Below, piece after piece: positions 23,621 to 35,539 of a stretch of 64,000 nucleotides of DNA. A program made the translations under genes and the position numbers. The notes under the pieces are model-generated. The model ran no database searches and was not told the DNA's origin. It saw only the letters and a program-made list of their open reading frames with translations. Origin of the DNA: Copromyces sp. CBS 386.78 (lineage: Eukaryota; Ascomycota; Sordariomycetes; Sordariales; Sordariaceae); assembly GCA_030685235.1 (NCBI GenBank), contig MU839080.1, positions 620,001-684,000 of the forward strand, in the 5' to 3' direction. The stretch's first letter is position 1; the number at the start of each line of letters is the position of its first letter.

Positions 23621-25937
23621 TATTTGGAAAATAAGAACGAATAAATATTATAAGAGAATTTAAATTGCCCGGAATTATTAATAGAATATAAAGAGTAAGA
23701 GCGATAGTAAAGGCGTTCGAAAAGAAGCCTAAAAATTAGGGTAATAAAAATTAATTAAATAAATAGTAAAAATATAATTGCCGTCGCCGTTATTAGAAAG
23801 AAGTATTTAGAAGGGATATAAATTATAAAAAAATATAAGCTATAAAAAATATAAATTATAAAAAACGTAAGTTATTAAAACGTAAATTATAGAAGGAGTA
23901 AGCTATAAAAGATATAAATTATAAAAGATACTACTATAGAAGAAATATAAATTATAAAAAATATAAACCGTAGAAGATATAAATTATAAATAATATAAGC
24001 CGGAGAATTATAAAATATTAAAATTATAAAAAAAATAAAAAGAATTAAGGAATTAGGGGGATATATTAGAAAAGGCTAGGGCCGGCGAACCGAGGAGGAT
24101 AGTAGCGTACCGGAGCCCGCTATTTCAAAAATTATAATAATAAAAAGAAATTAAGGAAGGTAACGAATTAAAAAGTATAAAAATATATTAATAATCCCGT
24201 CCTCAACCTTTTTCTATTTAATTATATTTATTCCCCCTTCCCTTTTAAAAAAGGCCTAGACTACCGAAAAGAAGAATTAATAGTACGAATATCGATATAA
24301 GAATCGAATTTATTACTTTAGAAATTATACCCCTATATATAACCATTATATTTATCAATAATTTTCGTATTTAAATTTCTCTATAATTATCGACCGTTAT
24401 CGGTTTAATAATAGTAGTATTATAATTTCTAATTGTAGGGGTACTAATAAAAATTAGGGCGTTATTAGTATAAGGTTAGGGGGAAATAATTAGAAATAAT
24501 AAATATTAAATATCTATATAAATAATTAATATTAATTAGAGGATATTATTAAAAGTAGGCGTAAGTATAGTAATTGTAAGAAATTTAAATATATTAATAG
24601 TAGGGGCGGGGTCGGTAGTAGGGGTAGTACTAGAGAAATTAAAATTGAAAACGTTTACCGCTTAAGGGGCTATTTAATTAGGGCTAATATTATAAAACTT
24701 CTACCGAACGTATTAAATTACTTTATAATTAGCTAATTCGTTAAATTCGCGAAGGAAGATGTAAAACCGTTTATAAAGGGTATAAATACTAGTACGAAAT
24801 TCGGCGGCATATTAATAAAAGATTTTAATAATTATAATACTGGCGGGAATAATTGCCCTAAATTTGATAATAATATACGCCAATTTTTAAAAAGCGTAAA
24901 CTAAATTATAGAATATAGGAAGGAAATTATAAAGGCGATTATTAACGCCGGTTTAATAGTAATTCGAATATTACGTAAGGCGGTTAATTAAGAAAGTAAA
25001 AAGAAAAAAAAAATTAGAATTAGAAATTAAAGGATCGAAAAGGAAGAAAGGGGATTTATAAATTGGAATATAAATATATTTAGCTATTATTTCTATTATA
25101 ATAGTAATAAGAATATTAAAGGGTAGGATTATTATAATATTTATAATATTTTAAGTAAATTAAACGTAGGGGGCTTTACGGATATTATTAAATAAAAAGT
25201 GAGAATAGGATTAATAGAATAAATAAAGGGGAGGATTTATTTAATATTAATATAGAAAGTAGCGAATTAATAAGTATAGAAAAATTGCCGATAGGTAATA
25301 AAAAGGGTAATTATATTGTTAGTAATAATATATTAATTAATAACATACGTAAAAAGGAAAAAAGAGGAAGGGAGGAAGAAGAGGAAGGAAAATAAATTTT
25401 TATAAAAGAATTAAGAGGGTATAATTAAAAGAATTCGAAGTAGGGCTAAAAATAAAATTAAGTAATTAAAGGGGTATATAAAAAATAAAGACGGGAAAAT
25501 AAGATAATAAAGGGTAAAGGATAAGGTAAAAAAGTAAATAAAAGGCGAAATTAAAGGTTAGGACGAAGGGGATTAGACAGTAGTAAAAAATAAGGAAATA
25601 GGGAGAAGGAAATAAGATAATAAAAGTTAGGAAGTAGGTTAAAAAGGCGGGTCGAAAATAAAATAAATAAGCGGAATAAGAAGAAGAAAGATTAATAAAG
25701 GGTAAGCCTTTAGGATTAAAGGCGGTAATATTATAGTAAAGAGGAAAGTATAGTGTTTAAGGGTAAAAAAAGATTAGTACGGCTATAAACGCTAATCGAT
25801 AGTTTTAATAATAAACTACTTCGGGTATAGAAGAAGATAGATTATAAGCGGAAGATTTAATTATAGGGAAAGGATCGCCGGATTAGGGGTTTAAATATAG
25901 AGGTTTCTAAAATAGAATCCTATAAAAGGGGGATTCG
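23621..25937. other. Unexplained Gypsy-1 segment between pol and 3' LTR
   Basis: About 2.3 kb inside the retrotransposon after the recognisable pol. At 23800-24020 short tandem units of the type TATAAATTATAAAAGA occur. At about 24640-25000 both strands have a stretch nearly free of stops. From about 25330 to 25900 the plus strand is strongly purine-rich. No domain was recognised. It could be an extra reading frame or a long untranslated region. Confidence 0.5.
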
Positions 25938-26235
25938 TATTAAGTTACTAAAGATTTATTAATTAACTAGCTTCGTAGAAGCTCGGGGCGAAATACTAGA
26001 AAGTAGCGAATTATTCTAATTAACGTCGTATTGTAGCGTCGGATAACGGTAATACCGCTCCGGCTTCAACTACTATAGGATTAAAGGAGTAATACTATAA
26101 ATAGTTATTTCCGTTAATTCCGGAGTAGAGAAGTTAGGTTTTAATTTATTTCTTATTCTCCCCCTTAATTTAATTTCCCTACGTACTTGCCCTATCCGTA
26201 ATTATTTCGACCTACCTACCTCTACTATTCTAATA
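25938..26235 (+). repeat. Gypsy-1 3' LTR
   Basis: Second LTR copy, preceded by the polypurine tract and followed by CTTCT, the mutated target duplication. Confidence 0.9.
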
Positions 26236-26240
26236 CTTCT

Positions 26241-27150
26241 TCTATATAAATATTATAATAATTAACGGCGAAATACATAGCGTATTCTAAATTGAGAAAG
26301 GGGTAATTATAATCTCCCTTCCTAAAAGTAAATTACTAAGTAGAAGTTTTATTATTTTCTATTAATTTACCTAACTATTCGTAATTCCTCTTTATATTAA
26401 TTACTAATAGTTTTTTTAAAGGCGCTTCGAAATTACGGTTCTTACCCCCGTACTTCTTCACTATATAATATTTAATATTATACTAAGCAATATAACGAAC
26501 TTCGCTTTTATTTTTATAATTATTAATATAGTATTTCGAAATATTAAACCCGAATTATTAAATAACGGTATTAATATTTTTAACGGCGACGTCGATATTA
26601 GTCTAATAATATATAGAAAATTCTATAAAAGCGGGTTCGACGTTATTAACTTTATTTCTATTATTTAATTACTTATTATATTTATTTAAAGATAAATTAG
26701 GCGAGGGCGGGGACGAGGAATTAGAATTCGAAATCGATAAGGACCGACCGCATTTAATTAAAGTAGCCGCTAATATAATTATAAGGATTAGAACTAGCGA
26801 TAGCTTCTCTTCTTTAACGAATTTATAAATATCGAACTAATTAACCTTATCGTCGCGCGATTTAATTTTAATCTATTCGAGAGAAGGTATCGGGTTTGGG
26901 GCGCGGATTGGCGCGAATATAGGGGAGCTAGTTAAATCGATAATTTTAAATATTTTTTTCTATTAGAGTATACGGTTAATAATTAGACGAACCCCCTTAT
27001 ACAGCCCTTCAATACTAATACTTACTAGTTACAATATTCAATAACGGCGACGGCGATATATTCAATTACTTCAATTATTAGTGCTGATATATAGTAAAAT
27101 CACACGATATTACCAGCTAACAAATTTCGCGGGCGCTAATATAGTGTAAT
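26241..27150 (-). pseudogene. Right interior of the MULE, probable N-terminal transposase remnant
   Basis: This is the stretch between the right target duplication of Gypsy-1 and the right TIR. From about 26700 to 26260 the minus strand has a frame with few stops, rich in Lys, Asn and Tyr, and in line with the transposase remnant once the retrotransposon is removed. I recognise no domain. The assignment rests on position and orientation only. Confidence 0.4.
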
Positions 27151-27224
27151 ATAGTCCTTTCATTGGCCAGACGGCCCCCACACCGCCTATTTATCCAGAG
27201 CACACAGTCGATTTATCCGGCTCG
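27151..27224 (-). repeat. Right TIR of the MULE
   Basis: Reverse complement starts CGAGCCGGATAAATCG. The following AGGGAATG at 27225-27232 is the second target duplication copy. Confidence 0.9.
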
Positions 27225-27232
27225 AGGGAATG

Positions 27233-30200
27233 GGGGGGGTGATGACATTGCCCTTGCCCTTGTCCTGGTTCCGGTCCTGGTTTTTGGTCCGGTCCTTGGT
27301 CCGGTCATCGGTGATGGGATGAAGGATGGGCGTGGGATGAGAGATGGGATGAAAGATGGGAAAGGATGGGAGATGGCCGATGTTAAGGATTGGACGTGGG
27401 AAATGGGTATGTGACGGTCATGGTCTTCTTAATGATGAATGGTTATCCTCACCCACGCCCACGTGGGGGGTGAGGACTAGGGATTTTCGGTACCACCCTC
27501 AGAACCCTCAGCTGGGTATTCTCGGGTTTTCTTCAAGGAATTTTAATTTAACAGACAAATTCTATGGCTTATGGTCGCAATGTTGTGGGCTGGTGGATAA
27601 GAAAAACGCGAAGGATCAGATGTTTTTTTCTTCAGACCCCCAGATATCCGAGAAGGAGTAACAGTTGCGTTGCAGTCCGGCGGAGTTCAACACAGAGTCA
27701 TGTCACTCTCTTTCCCCTGTCTTTCTCATTCCTCGATGGGCATGTAACAGTTACGAATACCCAACAAGAAGAAAATCTCGGAGTACTGCTCCACGACGAC
27801 ACCCCGGACACCGTAATATATGGGCGGAGTACTTCGCAAATCTCGATGAAACCTACCTAACATAATCCACAGTAGACGGCGAGCGACGAGCCAGACCAGT
27901 CTGGCGCCGTTTAGTTCGGTGATCAAGAGGATCCCTAGTGTCACTTGGTTGGAGAAATTCTGGGGACGATTCGATGATCTTGAGGGGAGAGAAGAAGGAT
28001 GCTAATGCCGGAAAGCCGAGCCCAACCACTGATGTTCGAACCCGACCCATGAAAGGGTGCCGTGGGACCTGGAGCAGATTTCCGTCCCGAGGAGTCGGTC
28101 GGCTGGGTGAGGAATACATAGAACGTGAAAATGTTGGCGACCATTGTTGGGTCTTCAAACTAGAACCCGGCCATGGTACCTGGGATGATAGGTAAGCATT
28201 GCAGAACAGTGTCGTCCGTCTGACGAGCCCTGTTTACATCCCAGTGCTTCCCAACCATTTCAAAGTCAACACCACAGGCGTGTCGTGCTCACGCTCATAG
28301 GTACTCAGCAAGCGAGCACGTGGACATGCCACGTGAAAATAGCAAAGAGAAGATCTTTCCTTCTTCTGTGGAGCCCTTGAACAGACTGGTTTCGGGTTAT
28401 CCATTCCCATCTGGCAACGTAGGGTAGGGGTTCTTCTTTTCCCGGGCCAATGGTCTGGTATAGGAAGTGCAATGTCATTCAAAGACTCCGAGAAAAGGGA
28501 AAGCCCCCCCTCCCCCCCAAAAAAAATTTTCTTTTAAAAAAATTGTCGGCCGAGAGTTCCATGTCTACATTAGCGGCATTAACAGTCTCCGAAGAGCCAT
28601 GCAATGCCGCGTGCTAAAATGCCGCGTGCCCCAAAGTAACGCGAGACGATGTAGCGAGTAATCCCAGGAGACGGACTGGGGACTCGGAGCAGCTACTTCT
28701 ATGCGAATGGTTATGCCGAAACGGAGCTTTCGACGATGTTCTTGGCAATAGTTAGGACGGTATATAGCGCAGCAACAGCAGCACGTAAGTGGGTAGGTAA
28801 GGTAGGCGAGTGTCATCGTAGAAAGCGGTCAACGGCCTGGCAGAGTATTGTTACACTCTGGCAAAGGTCAGCCGCATGTTTTGTGTGACCACGAGATGTT
28901 GAATAACTGGATAGAGAAGGTCGAGAAGAGTCTGGTTTGAGGAGACTACTGTAGAGATCGGCTGGTGTGTACATAGTACGACTCAGCTCAGCTCCCCAAT
29001 ACATAGACTATAGTGTAGTGGACTCGTTGGAGTCTCATTGCATGTCCCGAGCGGCTGGAAGAGAAAACCCTGGGGAAGTTTGAACACTAATGTCGACTAA
29101 CAGCTCATACCCAGGGTTCTCCTCATGGTCTTTGGGTATTGCTCAGCCGTCGCGTATCTAATAATCCTTGAGACCGCATGGAGAGCCAGAAACATCCTCC
29201 AAGGTCTGTTCGCATCTCATATGATAATTGCCGTCGAGAATGCCGGTGTTGTCTCATGACATGACATGGCGAGTGTAAGGAGTGGGAACCACATATTCTG
29301 TTGAGAGATGAGATACTGTCATGTTTCGTTCGCTTGCTCACGACCTTCCATATTGCGGTAGTAACTCGCGCTCTCTGTTCAGGGGTAATTCTAGAGGTAA
29401 GATAGTGCCCCTTGTCGATGAGAATCTTTTTTGTCTCGTGCTGATGGTGACGAGACTTTTGAGGGTATGCATCGCGAATTTCATGCTCGGTATGGGTCTC
29501 CTCTGTCACGACATTGTGGACGTTCTGGGTTTGGTCTTATCAGATCCTGCGAGCCTGTCGTCTTTTTGGCGGCTTTACCCGCTCAGTAAGTCGGCTTGGC
29601 TTTGGCTTGGCTTTTCGGTAATGTTGGGTAGCGAGCTGTCTTCACCACTGCTGGGCCGGGTCGTTGAAATGGTTAGAGATGTACCCTAGCGTGATTTTCT
29701 TTCCCTTTCCTCTTTCTCAAAACCCTCGTCTTTTTCTTCCACCCTTCATATCCCATCTCATCTCTACTAGGGCTTTCTCCGGGCACTAATGAGAAGCAGT
29801 GAATAAGATAGAGCGGGCCTCATTCCGCACTCATGTTTCTCACGAGCTAGCGGAAAGGAGGTGGGTGGGTTGTGGATGTGTCTGCCTGTTCCATCATTTC
29901 ACTAGGGGATGGCCCCAACCCAGCAACTAGCTACTCAGCCAGCCCAACCTAACTCAAGTACGATATAACGGGGTGTGTATGAAGTCCCTCGGCGTACTCT
30001 CGGTGATGTTGGAACAGAGAAGAAGAGTGAGTGAGTGAGTGAGTGAAGTCAATTGACTGCCGACGATATACAGTCCGATGAGCGATGGCTTCCAGAAAAA
30101 GCGCCAAAATCGAGATTCGGACATAAAGTAGGTCAGAAATTGGCCAAGCCAATGAGCCAAGAAAAGGATCAAGAAGGAAGGTAGGCCCTCTAACCCGTCT

Positions 30201-31204
30201 CTGGCACAGACGGGAATTTCTGCTGTTGGTCGAACGTTCGAATTGCCAACCACAAAAGTCATCCGATCGGGTGTTTCCTCCCTTTTGCCAGAAGTTGTCC
30301 CTCGTGCTTTTTAGCCGGCGGATTAGACCCAGGAAACCGAAGCCGTCGGGACTTGAGAGAGAGAAAATAGGGTCCCCCACAACCAACTCATCCGTCAGCT
30401 CTTTTTTTCTTGAGTGATTGAGCGAGCCCTGGCTTCACCGGTGAGCACAGGCGCACAGACATGTGAGAGTAGTGGGGTGGTGGTGGTGGCCGGGACTCAT
30501 CGAGAATGACGAGAACGAGTGACAGGGACAGGGCAAACGAGATAGCCTCTGGCCTCTTCAGGAACTGCCTAGGGACGAAAATTTTTCTTAAACCGCCAAA
30601 GCGGACCGCTTCGGACCGCTGTATCTGATACAAAAAAAGTAAGCCAACGTGTGATAGTAGTAGGATGTGCCCAACGTGGAACGTGGTGATGGTGAGATGA
30701 TGGCATGGGAAGGGGTTGAAAAAGATGGGTCCCCCGGGTGTTCGTTACTAGTGAGGTGGGAGCGTCAGCAGGTGTCTCAACTCATCGCGACCAGCATCCA
30801 ATCCCACAATCCCACCTCCCACATGTGCGTCCACTGCATTCGTGTGTGATGAGAAAGGTCAGCAAATTCCGGGGAGCGTTCGCCGCTTCGGTCTTGTTTT
30901 CCTTGTCGAGAAAGGTTGGAGGAAATGCAATCCCCCGGAGACACGTTAGCTGTCAATCACGTCAGTTCCATTCGGTAAACAGCCTCAAAAGGTATTTCTT
31001 CTTCTTCTTCTTCTTCTTGGTCGTTCTTTCCACTTGCCTTTTGATGCCCCGTCCATGCTACCATACAGAGACGGAGCCATCTTCTTTTTGACAATGCCTG
31101 CCGGTAACAGTAGGTACATTCAGGTAACTTTCGCGATGCTACCCTTTCATGCAGAACGTTTGGTTCCCACTTTAAAGCTATTCGGAGCGATGGCGCGGTG
31201 GGAA
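27233..31204. other. Host DNA without a supported gene
   Basis: Balanced-GC sequence of about 4 kb. It begins with a G-run (27232-27239) and imperfect GGTCCTGGTTY and GGGATGAARGATG short repeats (about 27260-27380). There is a C/A-rich patch at 28505-28530, (GAGT)n at 30026-30044 and (TTC)n at about 30999-31016. Many overlapping 60-145-codon frames occur on both strands, but none has a recognisable domain or exon pattern. The sequence may be decayed or regulatory. I see no gene. Confidence 0.5.
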
Positions 31205-31206
31205 TA

Positions 31207-31235
31207 CCGCTAATTCTCATTGAAATGGGATTTAT
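31207..31235 (+). repeat. Left TIR of the pogo-type element
   Basis: 29 bp starting CCGCTAATTCTCATTG, inverted match 28/29 to 35097-35125. TA precedes it. Confidence 0.88.
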
Positions 31236-31849
31236 CCCCCCCACCTTACTAAATTTAATATAGTATAGCCGGGCCGTTAATCCCAATTATACCCACTTTT
31301 ATACCCCGCTAGCCGTGCCAGCCAACTGCAGATCAGCTGTAGGTAACTATACCAGCCGAACTCCCCGTACTAATAATCTTATAGAATCTTGCCCAGCCTC
31401 CCTACCCTATTCTTCCTTCTTATAACTACTTTTTACGATTCTAACTCGTACCCTTATATCGCTAAAATTACTAAATTAATTAAATAATACTATAATACTA
31501 GATTATCGATTGCGATATAATTTAGTATTAAAGAAGTAAATTTTAAATCTCCTAAGCTTACCGCTATAAAGATTCCTAAAATTCCTATTGTAGGGTTAAA
31601 AACCCGACCGATCCTAAAGTGAATCCTATTTCAAATCAATTTTCAATTTTTATTACTATTTATCCTTAATTACTATATTGTATTGTACAACTTCCCTCTC
31701 TACCTTACTAAATATATAAGTATTTAGATTTTTATAAGAGATCTATGCCGATTAGTTTTATTTTCCTTATTAAGACTTTTTTTTATTTTTATTTTTATTA
31801 TTAAAACCCTCTTCTACTAATATATTTTTTTTATTATTAACCGATATTA

Positions 31850-32800
31850 ATGAAACCCACTAGTTTTACGAAGGTATTATTATTTAGTTAAAACCCGGTA
31901 AGAAAGTTCGTACCCTTACTAAGTAGTATAAGAATAATTTATATATTATATTACTTCCCGCTAAACGGGTTTAAATGTAATGGTCTAAGGATATATAAAT
32001 TAAAATATTCGATTTTCTTTTTTATTATTTCGTCGATTAACCCGTTTATAATAATTATTTTTTATAGTAATTTTGCCCTTGTAATAATATCCCCCAGTTC
32101 GAAATATATTAGTTTAATAGTAAACGCTTTCCTACCCTACTAAATAATAAGGTTTGCCTGATATATAATAATGCCGCTAAATAGTTTAAAATCCCCCGTT
32201 TTATTATTATTAGGTAGTAGGTTTAAAAGGACGAAATTATTTACGGTAAAATTTTTCCGTTCCGACCCGATTATTTAAAAGTAAAAAAATTCCTATTCGA
32301 AGAATTTATTAAAAAGCAGAAAGTAAGCGAGTTTATATGTATAAATTTTTTTTTACGAAGGTTTAAATATTTCTTCTATTCTGTTACCGGCCTACTTTAT
32401 ATAGAGTTTACGTTTTTAACCGGTTAATTTAAAGGGTTTCTTCGTTGCTATAATATTATAATACGGCGGGTTATACGATAATTATTTAAAAGGCTATTAA
32501 ATTATTTTTATTTAATAACCAACTTCTTTAAATTCGTACGTAGGAATATTTATTTACTTATAATTCTATTTATTAATTATTTAATATACGGATTGCCAAC
32601 CCCCTATAAAGTAAACGTTTTATACTTTTTTATATTATTACTAATATTTTTATTATTAATTAATTTCCCTTCTTTTAAATAATAAATTAATAAGCGATTT
32701 ATTATTAACTTTAATAAAACCCTTATCCTATTCGAATTTTTAAATGGTACTACGTACGATATTAGAAGTAATAGTACTATATTAGGTAAGATTAACAAAA
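31850..32800 (+). pseudogene. Degenerate frame upstream of the pogo endonuclease
   Basis: A plus-strand frame with relatively few stops (LKPGKKVRTLTK, then two Cys/Asn-containing patches near 32060-32170). It could be the N-terminal part of the transposase or a second gene. I looked for a CENP-B-type helix-turn-helix and could not convince myself of one. The minus-strand open frame at 32604-32798 looks like AT-rich chance sequence. Confidence 0.3.
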
Positions 32801-33004
32801 ATAGTTAGAGTAAGCGGTAAATAACTTTAATTCTATATATATTTATAAATAGGTCTTAGAAATTAAAACCTAAATTAATTTTTAAAGGTACGTTAAATAC
32901 TATAAAAAGGAAGATTATATAAAGTAAATTAAATATTCTTTTATTTTTTATTTTTTATTTTTTTCTTTTATTATCTTTCTTTCTTTCCTTTCCCCCTCCT
33001 ACGT

Positions 33005-33340
33005 TACGCCTTTAAACCGTTAATTGCGTATAAAACCTAAATTAAACTAAAGCTGTATTATCTTATTACCTATAGGTAATTAGGTAAAATCCGAACCGAG
33101 GAAGGTAAATTAGTGTAATACTATATATATATAAAGCTTCCCCTTTTAATTTTTTACTTTTTTTCTTTTCTTTTTCTTCTACCCCTTTATTATGCTTCTA
33201 AATTGTAAATTGCGTATAAGTCCTAAACCGAATACTAATACCGTATTATTTATTACCTGTAGGCAAATAGGTAATCCGAATTAAGGTAAATAAATTAACG
33301 CAATGCTATACGTATTTATAAAGAGAAAAAAAGAAAGAAA
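33005..33340. repeat. Two-copy direct repeat, about 180 bp
   Basis: The segment with AATTGCGTATAARWCCTAAA, then TTATTACCTRTAGGYAA and GTGTAATACTATA-like ends, occurs twice in tandem (about 33005-33160 and 33190-33330), just before the endonuclease remnant. Confidence 0.7.
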
Positions 33341-33479
33341 AAAGGTAAAAGTCGGGAAAAGTTAGGACTTTTGCCTTTTATTTTCCCGAATTCCTTTTTC
33401 TTTCTCAAACTCGTTTTCTTTTTCCCTAAACTTATTTTCCCCTTTTTTTCCTAATACCTTTTTATATAAATAAAATTAA

Positions 33480-34330
33480 TGTATACTACTTAAGCGTTAT
33501 AGTCGAATTTAATGAAACGGCTTATAATAACGAAAAATTAATAATTAAATAAATTTATAAAGAATTAGCACTTATTATAAATATTAATAATAATAAAGGC
33601 CTTTTTATTATAGATACTACCGGCTTTTATAAAATAAAAGATATATTTAATACTTTCGATAAATATAGTATTAATAAGGTTATAATATTTATTAGTCTTA
33701 CCCCCTTATTATAACCCTTCAATACCTATATTAATAAATTTATTAAATATTACTTTATAAAAGTATATAAAATTTATATTGAAGAGAGAAAGGCCTAAAT
33801 TGGCGAATCCTTCGAAAGGTGGACCCTGTCGATAAAAAGGATTATATTCATTTATATTATTATTCGAACTATCGAAATTCTTGACGAAAAAAACCCTGGA
33901 TTAGTAGTTAAGTCTTTTGTTAATTATAGTATTTCTATACGGCCAAACGGTATAAAAGACTATAAAATTAGGATTAAAAATATTAATTAGTAGGTAATCG
34001 ATTTTTTTAAATTCGAATAAGTTAAAAACGTTAACGTTATTAATAATACCCAACATTTCGAACTTAATAAAGAAGCTACCCTTAACGAACTATAAATAAA
34101 TTATTTTAATTATATAGTTCCCTAATTGCAGTCCCTATATAGGGTTTAGCGGATATTTAGATTTAATAAATTTAAGAAAATCGAACTTGTATCCTTACTT
34201 CGAAAGGCCGATTATAATACCGTTATCGCACTATTTACTAGGTTGGATTATATTAATTTTAATATTAAAATAAAGGGGGAAAGGAGTTCAACGGCGCTAT
34301 TTTAATTAATTTAATATTATTATCAATATT
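33480..34330 (+). pseudogene. Degenerate pogo-type transposase (DDE_1 endonuclease)
   Basis: The plus-strand frame is open for long stretches with only scattered stops. Near 33595-33780 it reads GLFIIDTTGFYKIKDI, then a short spacer, then LTPLL followed by PFNTYINKFIKYYF. This is the family's second catalytic-Asp block (L-D...H-K) followed by the hallmark T-P-L-L-Q-P-L-D segment in which Q is now a stop and the last Asp reads Asn. The C-terminal part continues to about 34330. The damage is of RIP type. Confidence 0.75.
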
Positions 34331-35096
34331 AATCCCTTTTAAAATTCGTTGTCCTTATTATTGTCGTATAAGAAAATCCTAATATCCTATTTTAGCTTCG
34401 GCTCCGACGCCGGCCCGGACCCCGGTATTACTATCCTAGCTTCGTTGTCGTCGTCTTTAATAATAATTAATTTATTTACTTATATAAAAGTAACGCCTTC
34501 TTACTACTCCCTACTATCCCTCTACTAATACTTTCCCTTCAATTTAATAAAATATTTAATTAAATAATTATTATCTAATATATACTTTTTAATTATCTTT
34601 CTATACCGTTCTCTAACCTAGCCGAAATACTAGCCGTATTTTTCTAAAGAGAGGTTAGTAACGTATATAAAATTATAGGTGGAGGGGGTATAATAAACGA
34701 CGTTATATTTATTATTTATAATAAAAACTTTAGTATCTTCGAAATTTTTCGTTACGTCTATGAAACGAAATTAGATCTAATTAATAATATAAATTATATA
34801 AAATTTTATATATAAACGATATTAATAGGCCTAAAGTCAATACGAAGTATAGTTATAGGAGGGATAGTTTAAAGATATTGTTGTTTTTATAGTTGGTATT
34901 AATAAAAGGAAAGATAAAATAAATAGGAATTAAAAGGTTAATTATTATTAGAACCCCCTCTTTTATTAAGAAAGCCGTACTAATAAGGGGGCTACTTATC
35001 CTATCCCTATATACTAATTAAACCCCCTTATTTAACTACGCAGATTATCCTGGCTGTAGGCGCTCTATTAGATGTGCTAAACTGCTTGTGTATTAG

Positions 35097-35125
35097 ATAA
35101 ATCCCATTTTAATGAGAATTAGCGG
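35097..35125 (-). repeat. Right TIR of the pogo-type element
   Basis: Ends CAT..AATGAGAATTAGCGG on the plus strand, the inverse of the left TIR. TA follows at 35126-35127. Confidence 0.88.
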
Positions 35126-35127
35126 TA

Positions 35128-35168
35128 GAACATAGCATAGGAACGGATATTGATAGATAGTTGCCCTA
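35128..35168. other. Host DNA between the pogo element and a MITE
   Basis: A 41-bp host remnant of normal composition ending in TA, the target of the next insertion. Confidence 0.6.
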
Positions 35169-35500
35169 CAGTAATTACCCCTGAGAGTGCATGCACTACA
35201 AAGTGCATAAAGCTGTTTAAATGCTTAAGATCTGGCGGCCGCAATAATTTAGTATAGGAAAGTGCATCAAAGCTTAAATGTATGTCTGTTAGGCTGTCAA
35301 ATTGGTGTATATGCATTTAATGGCATATTTGTCTAAAGTCTTTTTAGGGCTTGACCGCTATAAGGACCCCCTAAAGTCACCCAAAAATTTCTGTGTCAGT
35401 GCGGCAGGAAGTCTTGGCATGTGCCTGCTCGTGCATATATGCCTCTAAATGCATCGAAGGTGCCGTCCCGGATTACATGCATTATCCATGGAAATTCCTA
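35169..35500. mobile_element. MITE, TA-flanked family (copy 1), 332 bp
   Basis: Colinear with 50537-50861. Both share CCTGARAGTGCATGCAC near the left end, TAAATTGGTGTATAT and TTTTAGGGCTTGAC in the middle, and GGAAATTCCT at the right end. It is flanked by TA (35167-35168 and 35501-35502). The TIRs of this copy are degenerate (CAGTAATTACCCCTGA against the inverse of ...GGAAATTCCTA). It has no coding capacity. The TA target suggests a Tc1/mariner/pogo relative as mobiliser. Confidence 0.75.
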
Positions 35501-35539
35501 TACGTACCTAAAAAGAGTAGTTATTAGCGATATTTGTGA

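Larger units (their letters stand above)
17388..26235 (+). mobile_element. Gypsy-1: RIP-degraded Ty3/Gypsy LTR retrotransposon inserted in the MULE
   Basis: Two 298-bp direct repeats (17388-17685 and 25938-26235) are the LTRs. Both begin TATTA and end TAATA, readable as TG...CA after RIP. The flanks CCTCT (17383-17387) and CTTCT (26236-26240) fit a 5-bp target duplication with one C/T change. Plus-strand remnants appear in Gypsy order: gag with a zinc knuckle (19156-19197), reverse transcriptase, RNase H, integrase and a trailing basic region. A G-rich polypurine tract (AAAAGGGGG, about 25924-25932) lies just before the 3' LTR. The element is 8.85 kb including a 413-bp MITE inside the reverse transcriptase. 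About 1.9 kb between pol and the 3' LTR is unexplained. Every domain is broken by stops. Confidence 0.92.
14862..27224 (-). mobile_element. Mutator-like element (MULE) with 74-bp TIRs and 8-bp target duplication, split by Gypsy-1
   Basis: Inverted repeats at 14862-14935 and 27151-27224 match at 70 of 74 positions, and all four differences are transitions. Directly outside lies AGGGAATG on both sides (14854-14861 and 27225-27232), an 8-bp target duplication. Subtracting the retrotransposon at 17388-26235 and its 5-bp duplication leaves about 3.5 kb, a normal size for fungal MULEs such as Hop. A degenerate MULE transposase lies on the minus strand just left of the retrotransposon, so enzyme type, TIR length, target duplication and size agree. 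The interior is RIP-mutated and the outer 75-140 bp are not. A 9-bp duplication with one mismatch is equally possible. Confidence 0.88.
31207..35125 (+). mobile_element. RIP-degraded pogo/Tc1-type DNA transposon, 3.9 kb, with 29-bp TIRs and TA target
   Basis: Inverted repeats at 31207-31235 (CCGCTAATTCTCATTGAAAT...) and 35097-35125 match at 28 of 29 positions, and the difference is a C/T transition. Both ends are flanked by TA (31205-31206 and 35126-35127), the target duplication of the Tc1/mariner/pogo superfamily. The plus strand at about 33480-34330 carries a degenerate DDE_1-type endonuclease, the domain of pogo/Fot1/Tigger transposases. The interior is strongly AT-rich, the outer ends are not. 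It is about twice the length of Fot1-type elements. An upstream degenerate frame and a 180-bp direct repeat account for part of the difference. Confidence 0.85.

Noticed and set aside
14862..27224. Reading the 74-bp inverted repeats as a host segmental duplication
   Set aside because: The 8-bp direct duplication outside them and the MULE transposase inside fit a transposon much better.
27233..31204. Many 60-145-codon frames (e.g. 29123-29509, 29949-30386 minus)
   Set aside because: They overlap on both strands, have no domain and no consistent exon pattern.
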